Source of the DNA: Bacteroidota bacterium
GTDB taxonomy: Bacteria > Bacteroidota > Bacteroidia > Chitinophagales > Chitinophagaceae
DNA: 5,954 nt
Direction: 5' to 3'
Assembly (NCBI GenBank): GCA_028877045.1
Contig: JAGWPQ010000371.1
Coordinates: forward strand, 1 to 5,954
Shown here: positions 1-5,571 of the stretch, piece by piece
How positions within the stretch are numbered: the stretch's first letter is position 1
Layout of the letters: the number at the start of each line of letters is the position of its first letter
Program-made: the position numbers and the translations under genes
Notes under the pieces: generated by a model
Databases searched by the model: none
What the model was told of the DNA's origin: nothing
What the model saw: the letters and a program-made list of their open reading frames with translations, nothing else

Positions 1-75
1 AAAATATTTTTTTCGATTAATGTAAGTTCCCCTTAAAATTAAAAAAAAATTATGATGAAAATCAGTAATTGAATT

Positions 76-1191
76 TTATTTCTGATTATCGATAAAATCA
101 TTTACCAATTTAATATTGGCAAAACCTATCTTATTTAAAATCAAGGCCTGCTCCATTATAAAATAAGTTGGATTTGCTCTGGCTGCCGTTTTAATTACAG
201 TTGCATCACATTTTAAGACAGGGACATTTTTAAATAACACGGTAGCTTTATCGGCGTCGGAAGTGATTAAATAAATGGGGATATTTTTTTTATTTGCAGA
301 AAGGACCACTCCTTCAAAATCTTTTTTCCACTCTTTCATATTGCCAAAATCGCGGACAAATAATAGAATGTATTTTTTATTTTGATGTAAAATAAAATTT
401 GTGGAATCAGCCCCATCAGTGGTTCGCAGCGAAAAATCAGTAATGGCAGGTGTGGCATTTCCCTTGTGGACCAATTTATCGAAACGGTCAACATATTCAT
501 AGGTAGAATCAAAATCGGCAGGAAAATTATTCTGACCAAATTCAACGATCTGATTATTTTTTTTGTACTTAAAGGTGATGGCAAAACTGTCAGGTACCGC
601 TCCTACAGGCGCTTTCATCTCATTTAAAATATTATTTCCTTTTTTGTACGGCAAACAATCCAGAAAAGGCAAATATTCCAAAACATAAAACTGCACACTT
701 ATGGTTGCAGCAAATGTTACAAACAAAATTGTTGAAGCGATCCTTGCCGAAAAAAGCGATGTTGTTTTTTCGGGGTTGAAAAAAATAACTACTATCAACA
801 GGAGCAATGCCGCATCTTTTGCAAAAGTATTGATGCCCGATAACGGAATGCAATCACCAAAACAACCGCACTCTTTTATTTTACCGCTGAATAAAACATA
901 CGCCGTTAAAAAAGTGAAAAAGATGATCAGCACCAGTAAAAACCAACTGAAAAATTTTATTTGCCAACCAATGATGATGGCAACACCTGCCAGCACTTCA
1001 CACACATTCATGAATAAAGAAAAAAACAAGGTATAATCATCCAGAAAATGAATACCCCATGCTTCAAAAAATTCGAGCATCTTGTAACTCAATCCCAGCG
1101 GGTCATTGGCCTTGATCAATCCCGAAAAAATAAACAGCAACCCAACTATCCACCTGATGATCGTTATTACTGTTTTCATTTCATTCAGCAT
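76..1191 (-). CDS. BT_3928-family DoxX/MauE-like membrane protein with C-terminal thioredoxin-like domain
   Basis: This 371-residue protein has an N-terminal membrane part with about five hydrophobic segments (roughly residues 7-24, 56-76, 79-101, 122-138 and 150-172). The segment 'FSGLIKANDPLG' (22-33) and the cysteine motif CGCFGDC (108-114) are typical of the DoxX/MauE-like group. Residues about 175-240 form a linker that starts with DCLPYKKGNNI, and about 247-371 look like an AhpC/TSA-type thioredoxin fold. The fold includes 'KKYILLFVRDF' and a cis-proline-like 'RANPTYFI' (338-345), but it has no CxxC where the redox pair would sit. The architecture matches the Bacteroidota BT_3928 family, whose function is not known; a role in membrane thiol or electron transfer is inference. 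It lies 23 nt downstream of the DUF1599 gene, so the two are probably co-transcribed. A second ATG four codons in (position 1179, protein start MKTVITIIRW) is an equally plausible start. In other Bacteroidota tpiA often lies nearby, but the window ends before this can be seen. Confidence 0.88.
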   Translation of the reverse strand: MLNEMKTVITIIRWIVGLLFIFSGLIKANDPLGLSYKMLEFFEAWGIHFLDDYTLFFSLFMNVCEVLAGVAIIIGWQIKFFSWFLLVLIIFFTFLTAYVLFSGKIKECGCFGDCIPLSGINTFAKDAALLLLIVVIFFNPEKTTSLFSARIASTILFVTFAATISVQFYVLEYLPFLDCLPYKKGNNILNEMKAPVGAVPDSFAITFKYKKNNQIVEFGQNNFPADFDSTYEYVDRFDKLVHKGNATPAITDFSLRTTDGADSTNFILHQNKKYILLFVRDFGNMKEWKKDFEGVVLSANKKNIPIYLITSDADKATVLFKNVPVLKCDATVIKTAARANPTYFIMEQALILNKIGFANIKLVNDFIDNQK

Positions 1192-1214
1192 TTAAAATTA
1201 AAAATTCAAACATA

Positions 1215-1760
1215 TTAATGTTTCCCTTCGGCAATCAATATCAAAGCAAAAACCGAATAGTTTAAAATGTCAACATAGTTGGCATCAATGCCTTCGCTCA
1301 TGATCGTTACCCCATCATTCGACAAAATTTGTTTAATGCGCATGAGCTTCATCAAGATCAAATCGGCAAAACTTTCCTGGCTCATGTCGCGCCAAGCTTC
1401 ACCGTAATCATGATTTTTATCCATCATGGTATTTTTTGCAAACGCAACATATTTATCGTACAAAACATTCACTTTCTCAACCGGAAGCTCTTCTACCTGC
1501 GGGTTTTGCAATTCTAATTGGATCAATCCTATCACCGCATAATTAATGATTCCTTTAAATTCCGATTCAATATCATCTCCAATCTTTTGCGTTTTTAAAT
1601 CCTGAATTGTACGTATCCGCAAGGCTTTAATAAAAATCTGATCCACCACCGAAATGGTCCGCAACACACGCCACGCTGTTCCGTAATCCTTTGTTTTTTT
1701 TATAAAAATATCCTCGCAGCTTTTCACTGCTGCATCGTATTGTTCGTTTGTATTCGCCAT
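1215..1760 (-). CDS. DUF1599 protein with two tandem DUF1599 repeats
   Basis: The product is 181 residues from the ATG at 1760. The frame stays open upstream to a TTG at 1790, but family members typically begin just before the conserved 'QYDAAVKSCEDIF' segment, so the ATG is preferred. The protein is an internal duplication. Repeat 1 (about residues 7-84) carries DYGTAWR (25-31), then VVDQIFIKALRI and GIINYAVIGLI. Repeat 2 (about 99-180) carries DYGEAWR (118-124), then FADLILMKLMRI and DILNYSVFALI. Both repeats are predicted to be helical. DUF1599 has been linked by comparative genomics to nucleotide-modification or nucleotide-processing proteins, but no activity can be assigned from this sequence. 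No signal peptide or membrane segment is visible, so it should be cytoplasmic. It is the first gene of an apparent operon with the BT_3928-family membrane protein and is divergent from folP. Confidence 0.9.
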   Translation of the reverse strand: MANTNEQYDAAVKSCEDIFIKKTKDYGTAWRVLRTISVVDQIFIKALRIRTIQDLKTQKIGDDIESEFKGIINYAVIGLIQLELQNPQVEELPVEKVNVLYDKYVAFAKNTMMDKNHDYGEAWRDMSQESFADLILMKLMRIKQILSNDGVTIMSEGIDANYVDILNYSVFALILIAEGKH

Positions 1761-1885
1761 ATTTTTTTGTTGCCGGCTTTTGTATTTCAATTAAACTTCG
1801 TTGCGTCGCACACTTGTACGCTTTGTACTTTATTCAGCATTTAATTTCATCTTTATCAAACAAAAAAATTTCCTGCCAAACTAAT

Positions 1886-1893
1886 TACCTTTG
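1886..1893 (+). promoter_or_regulatory. Putative -7 promoter element of folP
   Basis: TACCTTTG is an exact match to the Bacteroidota -7 consensus TAnnTTTG. It ends 30 nt before the folP ATG at 1924, which would give a short leader of roughly 20-25 nt. I could not find a clear -33 TTTG element at the expected spacing. The alternative in-frame TTG codon at 1891 lies inside this element and so is unlikely to be the translation start. Confidence 0.55.
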
Positions 1894-1923
1894 ACCGCAT
1901 TGCAAGATAATTCAAACCGCACA

Positions 1924-2751
1924 ATGTTTACACTCAACTGCAAAGGAAGATTATTAATAATTGATTCGCCCGTTGTGATGGGAATTATCAATGCAACACC
2001 CGATTCGTTTTACAGTGGCAGCCGCAAATCTACTGTTGATACGGCTTTGAACACTGCAGAACAAATGCTGAATGAAGGTGCAACTATTCTGGATATTGGC
2101 GGGCAAAGTACCCGCCCCGGGAGCAAAAAAATTTCGGTTGATGAAGAATTATTACGTGTTATCCCTGTAATCGAAGCCATCAGCAAAAAATTTCCTCAAT
2201 CATTTATTTCAATCGATACATATCATGCTTCGGTTGCAAAACAAACCGTTGATGCAGGTGCAGCCATTGTAAACGATATCAGCGCCGGATCAATGGATGC
2301 CGAAATGCTGCCAACCGTTGCCGAATTAAAAGTTCCGTTTGTTTGCATGCACATGAAAGGCACACCGCAAAACATGCAACAAAATCCCGTTTACGAAAAT
2401 GTATCAAAAGAAGTTTTTGACTTTTTTAATGAAAGAATTAAAGCCTGCCAATCAATCGGAATAAAAGATATCCTTATCGATCCGGGTTTTGGTTTTGGCA
2501 AAACCATTGAACATAATTTCATTTTACTGAAAGAACTGAATATTTTCAAACAACTTCAAAAACCTTTACTGCTGGGCATTTCCCGTAAATCGATGATCTA
2601 TAAAACATTAAATATTTCTGCCGAAGAAGCATTGACCGGAACAACTGTATTAAATACAATCGGTTTATTGAATGGTGCCAATATTTTACGCGTACACGAT
2701 GTCAAAGAAGCTGTTGAAACCATCAAAATAATCAGCGCCTATCAGCAATAA
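1924..2751 (+). CDS. folP: Dihydropteroate synthase
   Basis: FolP condenses 6-hydroxymethyl-7,8-dihydropterin diphosphate with p-aminobenzoate to give dihydropteroate, in cytoplasmic folate synthesis. The 275-residue product has the full set of family motifs on a TIM barrel: MGIINATPDSF (19-29), DIGGQSTRPG (57-66), the SIDT strand (96-99), NDIS (117-120), MHMKGTPQNMQ (142-152), DPGFGFGKT (186-194), GISRKS (218-223, with the pterin-site lysine) and the C-terminal RVHD (256-259). Its length is normal for the family. The frame is open from a TTG at 1891, but that codon lies in the predicted -7 promoter element, so the ATG at 1924 was chosen. The gene is monocistronic here: divergent from the DUF1599 gene, convergent with the FKBP gene, and followed at once by a terminator hairpin. 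No truncation or missing key residue is seen. Confidence 0.97.
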   Translation: MFTLNCKGRLLIIDSPVVMGIINATPDSFYSGSRKSTVDTALNTAEQMLNEGATILDIGGQSTRPGSKKISVDEELLRVIPVIEAISKKFPQSFISIDTYHASVAKQTVDAGAAIVNDISAGSMDAEMLPTVAELKVPFVCMHMKGTPQNMQQNPVYENVSKEVFDFFNERIKACQSIGIKDILIDPGFGFGKTIEHNFILLKELNIFKQLQKPLLLGISRKSMIYKTLNISAEEALTGTTVLNTIGLLNGANILRVHDVKEAVETIKIISAYQQ

Positions 2752-2783
2752 AAAAGTTCCGCTTAATTAAGCAGAACTTTTTT
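2750..2783. terminator. Bidirectional intrinsic terminator between folP and the FKBP gene
   Basis: Six A's followed by GTTC, an unpaired C, then GCTT, an AATT loop, AAGC, an unpaired A, GAAC and six T's form a near-perfect hairpin with one C/A mismatch. The A and T tracts give a U-run on both strands. It can therefore end folP (plus) and the phosphoesterase-FKBP operon (minus), which converge here. Its left arm overlaps the last two bases of the folP TAA stop. Confidence 0.85.
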
Positions 2784-2805
2784 ATAATTATTTCTAAAAA
2801 TTATT

Positions 2806-3717
2806 TTAAGGATGTTGTGGCATCTGCGGCATTTGTGGAGCAGCCGGAGGTGGCGCTACAGTAACATCAACAACTTCAATATCGAAAACTAAATTCGTAA
2901 AAGGAAGAATAACAGGAGGATTTCCCTGAGGCCCGTAAGCCATCATTGCAGGAATATAGAATTTACCTTTTCCACCTTTACCAAAAAATTTCAAACCTTC
3001 TTCCCAACCTGGTATCACACCATGTCTTCCTAAAACAACATTGATCGGATCTTTATGCTGAGCATCTTTACCTGTATTGGTATCAAATACTTTTCCATCT
3101 ATGGTATAACCTTTATAAAAAACAGAAACTTGTTTTCCGGTATCTGCTTTAGGTTCTGTACCTGCATTTTCAATTTCAACCAAAACACCGTTCTCGCTTT
3201 TTTGGGTTTTTATATTTTTGTCTTTGGTATATTTTTCCAGATCAGCAATTTCTTTTGCTTTTTCTTTATCATTCTCTTTTTTATAATCTTCGTTTGTTTC
3301 TTTATCGCTTGCAAAAACATTAACAATTTCAAGTTTGCCTTTAATAATACCTTTTCTTACAAAAACATTGTTGTAATCGGGGATCATTCCCATTTTCTTC
3401 AATGTATCTACACTGAGAGAAAAATCAACTTTATCGCCTTTTGCGCAAAGCGGAAGCAATTCTAAAAAGCTGTATTTGCCAGCTCTTGCTGTATCGACCA
3501 TCAGATAAGCAGGAATATGTTCGAATGTTGAAGTCAAGACCGAATCTTTTGGTCCAACAGTAAACCTGATATTCATTTTTACAAACTGACCTTGCTTTAA
3601 TTTTTCTTTATTACCCCCGTGAGTAATTTTATAAGCAAGTCCTGATTTCGTTTTTTGGTACTGGTTGCAGCTAACCAATAAAATAGATGCTGCAAGAATT
3701 GATGTGATGATTTTCAT
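2806..3717 (-). CDS. FKBP-type peptidyl-prolyl cis-trans isomerase lipoprotein
   Basis: The product is 303 residues. The N-terminus (MKIITSILAASILLVSC) is a lipoprotein signal with lipobox LVSC and acylated Cys17, so it should be anchored in the envelope, probably facing the periplasm. Residues about 27-135 resemble a degenerate FKBP-like module ('SGLAYKITHGG', then a 'KGDKVDFSL' strand). A charged, probably helical linker follows (about 138-172, rich in Lys, Glu and Asp). The C-terminal FKBP domain (about 185-286) keeps expected active-site positions: Tyr201, Phe211-Asp212, Val234-Ile235, Trp238, Tyr261 and the 'LVFDIEVVDV' strand. The protein ends in a Pro/Met/Gln-rich tail (about 288-303). 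It lies 3 nt after the phosphoesterase stop, so the pair is an operon. Its substrates are unknown. GldI, the FKBP lipoprotein needed for Flavobacterium gliding, is a possible relative, but the sequence does not prove orthology. Confidence 0.93.
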   Translation of the reverse strand: MKIITSILAASILLVSCNQYQKTKSGLAYKITHGGNKEKLKQGQFVKMNIRFTVGPKDSVLTSTFEHIPAYLMVDTARAGKYSFLELLPLCAKGDKVDFSLSVDTLKKMGMIPDYNNVFVRKGIIKGKLEIVNVFASDKETNEDYKKENDKEKAKEIADLEKYTKDKNIKTQKSENGVLVEIENAGTEPKADTGKQVSVFYKGYTIDGKVFDTNTGKDAQHKDPINVVLGRHGVIPGWEEGLKFFGKGGKGKFYIPAMMAYGPQGNPPVILPFTNLVFDIEVVDVTVAPPPAAPQMPQMPQHP

Positions 3718-3720
3718 TTT

Positions 3721-4731
3721 TTAATTATTGAGTTGGTGTTCGTATTGTTTTATTATTTGATAAAAATGTTTAACTGTTATTTCCAAACTGTCGCTGCTTC
3801 TGCCGCCTGCAGCATTAAAATGTCCGCCACCTTCAAAATGAAGACGTGCAAATGTATTAACATCGAAGTTACCTTTACTACGAAAGCTCCACTTTCTTTC
3901 CTCATCTCTGTCAATAACTATGGCGCCGAATTTAATTCCCTGAATGGTGAGTAAATAATTTACCAATCCTTCTGTATCGCCGGTTTTAATATCGTATTTC
4001 TGAATATCCGACTTTGGAATAAACATCAATGCAGTATTATATTCATATAAAACATCCATTCTGTTCAATAATGCATTCCCAATAAACCGTAACCGGTTCT
4101 CCAAAAAATTATCGTAAATATTTTCGTGGATGATGGTATGATCGAATCCTATTTCTTTTAAATGCGCCACCATTCTGTGAACAGATGGTTTGGTAGATGG
4201 AAAGCGAAATACACCTGTATCGGTCATCACACCGGTATATAAACAGGTAGCGATGTCTGAATTTAATTTATCAGAATGCCCCGATTGAACGATGAAATCA
4301 TAGATCATTTCGCAGGTAGAACTTTTATCTGTGTCGCTGCTTCCATAATCGAAAGCTTCTTCCTGCGGTTGCTGGTGATGATCGATCAATATTTTTATGC
4401 ATTTTGCTTCTTCCAAAGGCCGCTCCATATTTTTGGTGCGATGCAGTATATTAAAGTCCAAACAAAAAATCAATTCAGCTTCTTTAATAATATTTTTAGA
4501 CTTTTCCCTGTTTGCTTCAAAATCAAGCACCTGCTTCGTTCCCGGCATCCAGTCTAAAAACTCGGCCCAATTGGTTGGAGAAATAACCGTAACAGTATGT
4601 CCCAATGATTTTAAAAAATGATATAATCCTAATGCCGATCCCATTGCATCGCCATCAGGTTTTTGATGTGTTGTGATGACAACCTTCTTTAATTCAGTCA
4701 AATGGGGAAAAAATTCAGTAATATTCTTCAT
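3721..4731 (-). CDS. nrnA: DHH/DHHA1 phosphoesterase, NrnA-like (oligoribonuclease / pAp phosphatase)
   Basis: This family hydrolyses short RNA oligonucleotides (nanoRNA), and often 3'-phosphoadenosine 5'-phosphate or linear di-nucleotides such as pApA, with Mn2+. The 336-residue protein shows the metal-binding DHH motifs in order: HQKPDGDAMGS (22-32), the Asp of FCLDFN (D92), IDHHQQP (116-122, the DHH signature) and GVMTDTGVF (167-175, D171). The C-terminal DHHA1 substrate-binding domain carries GGGHFNAAGGR (301-311). All expected catalytic residues are present and the length is normal for the family. It is the first gene of a two-gene operon with the FKBP lipoprotein and is divergent from ndk. 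A -7-like promoter element lies only 10 nt before the ATG, which implies a very short leader. Which substrate dominates in vivo cannot be read from the sequence. Confidence 0.93.
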   Translation of the reverse strand: MKNITEFFPHLTELKKVVITTHQKPDGDAMGSALGLYHFLKSLGHTVTVISPTNWAEFLDWMPGTKQVLDFEANREKSKNIIKEAELIFCLDFNILHRTKNMERPLEEAKCIKILIDHHQQPQEEAFDYGSSDTDKSSTCEMIYDFIVQSGHSDKLNSDIATCLYTGVMTDTGVFRFPSTKPSVHRMVAHLKEIGFDHTIIHENIYDNFLENRLRFIGNALLNRMDVLYEYNTALMFIPKSDIQKYDIKTGDTEGLVNYLLTIQGIKFGAIVIDRDEERKWSFRSKGNFDVNTFARLHFEGGGHFNAAGGRSSDSLEITVKHFYQIIKQYEHQLNN

Positions 4732-4741
4732 ATAACGGCGG

Positions 4742-4749
4742 CAAAAATA
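4742..4749 (-). promoter_or_regulatory. Putative -7 promoter element of the phosphoesterase-FKBP operon
   Basis: Read on the minus strand this is TATTTTTG, an exact match to TAnnTTTG. It ends 10 nt before the ATG at 4731. With the usual 5-8 nt between the element and the start point, the mRNA leader would be only a few bases long. No clear -33 TTTG was found upstream. Confidence 0.5.
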
Positions 4750-4846
4750 GAGGAATTATGTTTTAGAACTTGCTGTTTTTATTTTTTATGAAGAATAGTT
4801 TTCAGTGCTGCACCATTCAATCACAAAAACAAAATAAGAAATGCAT

Positions 4847-4854
4847 TAGTTTTG
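4847..4854 (+). promoter_or_regulatory. Putative -7 promoter element of ndk
   Basis: TAGTTTTG is an exact match to the Bacteroidota -7 consensus TAnnTTTG and ends 22 nt before the ndk ATG, so the leader would be about 15-18 nt. The leader is AT-rich (GAAAATTAAAAT just before the ATG) without a strong Shine-Dalgarno, as is common in this phylum. No convincing -33 element is visible. Confidence 0.55.
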
Positions 4855-4876
4855 CGGCGAAATTGAAAATTAAAAT

Positions 4877-5293
4877 ATGAGTAACAGAACATTTACAATG
4901 ATTAAACCTGATGCCACTTCCAAGGGTTATACAGGTGCTATTTTAGATCAGATCATCAAGTCGGGCTTTAGTATTAAAGCTTTAAAGTGGACGAAATTAA
5001 CTCCGGCTCAGGCAGGCGAATTTTATGCGGTTCATAAAGAAAGACCTTTTTATGGCGAGTTGGTAGATTACATGAGCAGCGGCCCCATCATTGCTGCCAT
5101 CCTTGAAAAAGATAATGCAGTGGCAGATTTCAGAAAATTGATTGGTGCAACAAATCCTGCACAAGCCGAAGAAGGTACCATCAGAAAAAAGTTTGCAACT
5201 TCAATCGCTGAAAATGCAGTACACGGAAGCGACAGCGACGAAAACGCAATGATTGAAGGCGATTTCTTCTTTTCTAAATTAGAACGTTTTTAA
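4877..5293 (+). CDS. ndk: Nucleoside diphosphate kinase
   Basis: Ndk transfers the gamma-phosphate of ATP to NDPs and dNDPs through a phosphohistidine, balancing nucleotide pools in the cytoplasm. The 138-residue product has the usual length and starts with the family's 'RTFTMIKPDA' strand (Lys10). The phosphate-binding and helix segment 'ERPFYGELVDYMSSGP' (55-70) follows, then 'LIGATNPAQAEEGTIR' (88-103). The signature NAVHGSDS (113-120) contains the catalytic His116. The C-terminus 'FFSKLERF' is complete. It has its own promoter and a strong terminator, so it appears monocistronic, divergent from the phosphoesterase-FKBP operon. No oddities are seen. Confidence 0.98.
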   Translation: MSNRTFTMIKPDATSKGYTGAILDQIIKSGFSIKALKWTKLTPAQAGEFYAVHKERPFYGELVDYMSSGPIIAAILEKDNAVADFRKLIGATNPAQAEEGTIRKKFATSIAENAVHGSDSDENAMIEGDFFFSKLERF

Positions 5294-5311
5294 AAAAATA
5301 TATCCTGAAAC

Positions 5312-5348
5312 AAAAAGAGGATGCAGTTTTTTCTGCATCCTCTTTTTT
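5312..5348. terminator. Strong symmetric intrinsic terminator after ndk
   Basis: AAAAAGAGGATGCAG pairs perfectly over 15 bases with CTGCATCCTCTTTTT across a TTTTTT loop, followed by one further T. It sits 18 nt after the ndk stop. The A-tract on the left arm also gives a U-run on the minus strand, so it could act as a back-up terminator for the minus-strand tRNA transcript. Confidence 0.9.
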
Positions 5349-5380
5349 ATGAAAATAAATTCTGCTTTCATACTTAATAA

Positions 5381-5417
5381 AAACAAAATCCCCTAAAAAA
5401 TAAGGGTTTCAGGGATT
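5381..5417 (-). terminator. Possible weak terminator of the tRNA-Pro transcript
   Basis: On the minus strand just after the tRNA, AATCCCT can pair with AGGGGATT (one bulged G), followed by TTTGTTT. An alternative inner stem, CCCT with AGGG around an 8-base loop, competes with it. The stem is short and the loop long, so this is only a candidate; the stronger symmetric hairpin at 5312-5348 lies further downstream. Confidence 0.35.
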
Positions 5418-5425
5418 ATTTTATG

Positions 5426-5499
5426 TCGGGTGGACTGGATTCGAACCAGCGACCCCTTGCACCCCATGCAAGTGCGCTACCGGGCTGCGCCACCACCCG
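5426..5499 (-). tRNA. tRNA-Pro(GGG)
   Basis: The 74-nt minus-strand sequence folds as a full cloverleaf. The acceptor stem is CGGGTGG/CCACCCG with discriminator A, and TG fills positions 8-9. The D arm is GCGC-AGCCCGGTA-GCGC. The anticodon stem is CTTGC/GCAAG around the loop ATGGGGT, giving anticodon GGG (reads CCC and CCU proline codons). The T arm is GCTGG-TTCGAAT-CCAGT, with one G-U closing pair. The 3' CCA is not encoded (the next bases are CAT), so it must be added after transcription. The gene stands alone, with a -7-like element 14 nt upstream. Confidence 0.96.
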
Positions 5500-5513
5500 A
5501 AATCAAAGGGCTG

Positions 5514-5521
5514 CAAATATA
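5514..5521 (-). promoter_or_regulatory. Putative -7 promoter element of tRNA-Pro
   Basis: On the minus strand this is TATATTTG, matching TAnnTTTG, ending 14 nt before the mature 5' end of the tRNA. This would give a 5' leader of roughly 6-9 nt for RNase P to remove. No clear -33 element was found at the right spacing. Confidence 0.5.
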
Positions 5522-5571
5522 AGAGCTTATCGAAATTTTCGGGGTATATTGCGCAAAATTTTCAAATACTC

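Noticed and set aside
1..75. Possible coding end or regulatory element at the left edge
   Set aside because: Only AT-rich sequence with A and T runs is visible after the BT_3928-family stop; no credible frame, hairpin or RNA gene could be supported.
701..1036. Plus-strand open frame of 111 codons
   Set aside because: Antisense to the membrane part of the BT_3928-family gene, without recognisable domains or a promoter; a shadow frame.
1761..1790. N-terminal extension of the DUF1599 protein to a TTG at 1790
   Set aside because: The extra ten residues (with KYKSRQQKN) are outside the family's usual start, and an ATG directly before the conserved region is available.
1891..1923. N-terminal extension of FolP to a TTG at 1891
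   Set aside because: The TTG is part of the predicted -7 promoter element and the extra 11 residues match nothing in the family.
3055..3465. Plus-strand open frame of 136 codons, hydrophobic and Phe/Ile-rich
   Set aside because: It lies entirely antisense to the well-supported FKBP lipoprotein gene. Its composition is what a reverse complement of a Lys/Glu-rich coding sequence produces, and it has no family motif.
4276..4621. Two overlapping plus-strand open frames (93 and 74 codons)
   Set aside because: Both are antisense to the conserved DHH-domain coding region and overlap each other; neither resembles a known protein.
5545..5552. TATATTGC as a promoter element for the dihydroorotase-family gene
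   Set aside because: It fits TAnnTTTG at only four of the six fixed positions, too weak to annotate in AT-rich sequence.
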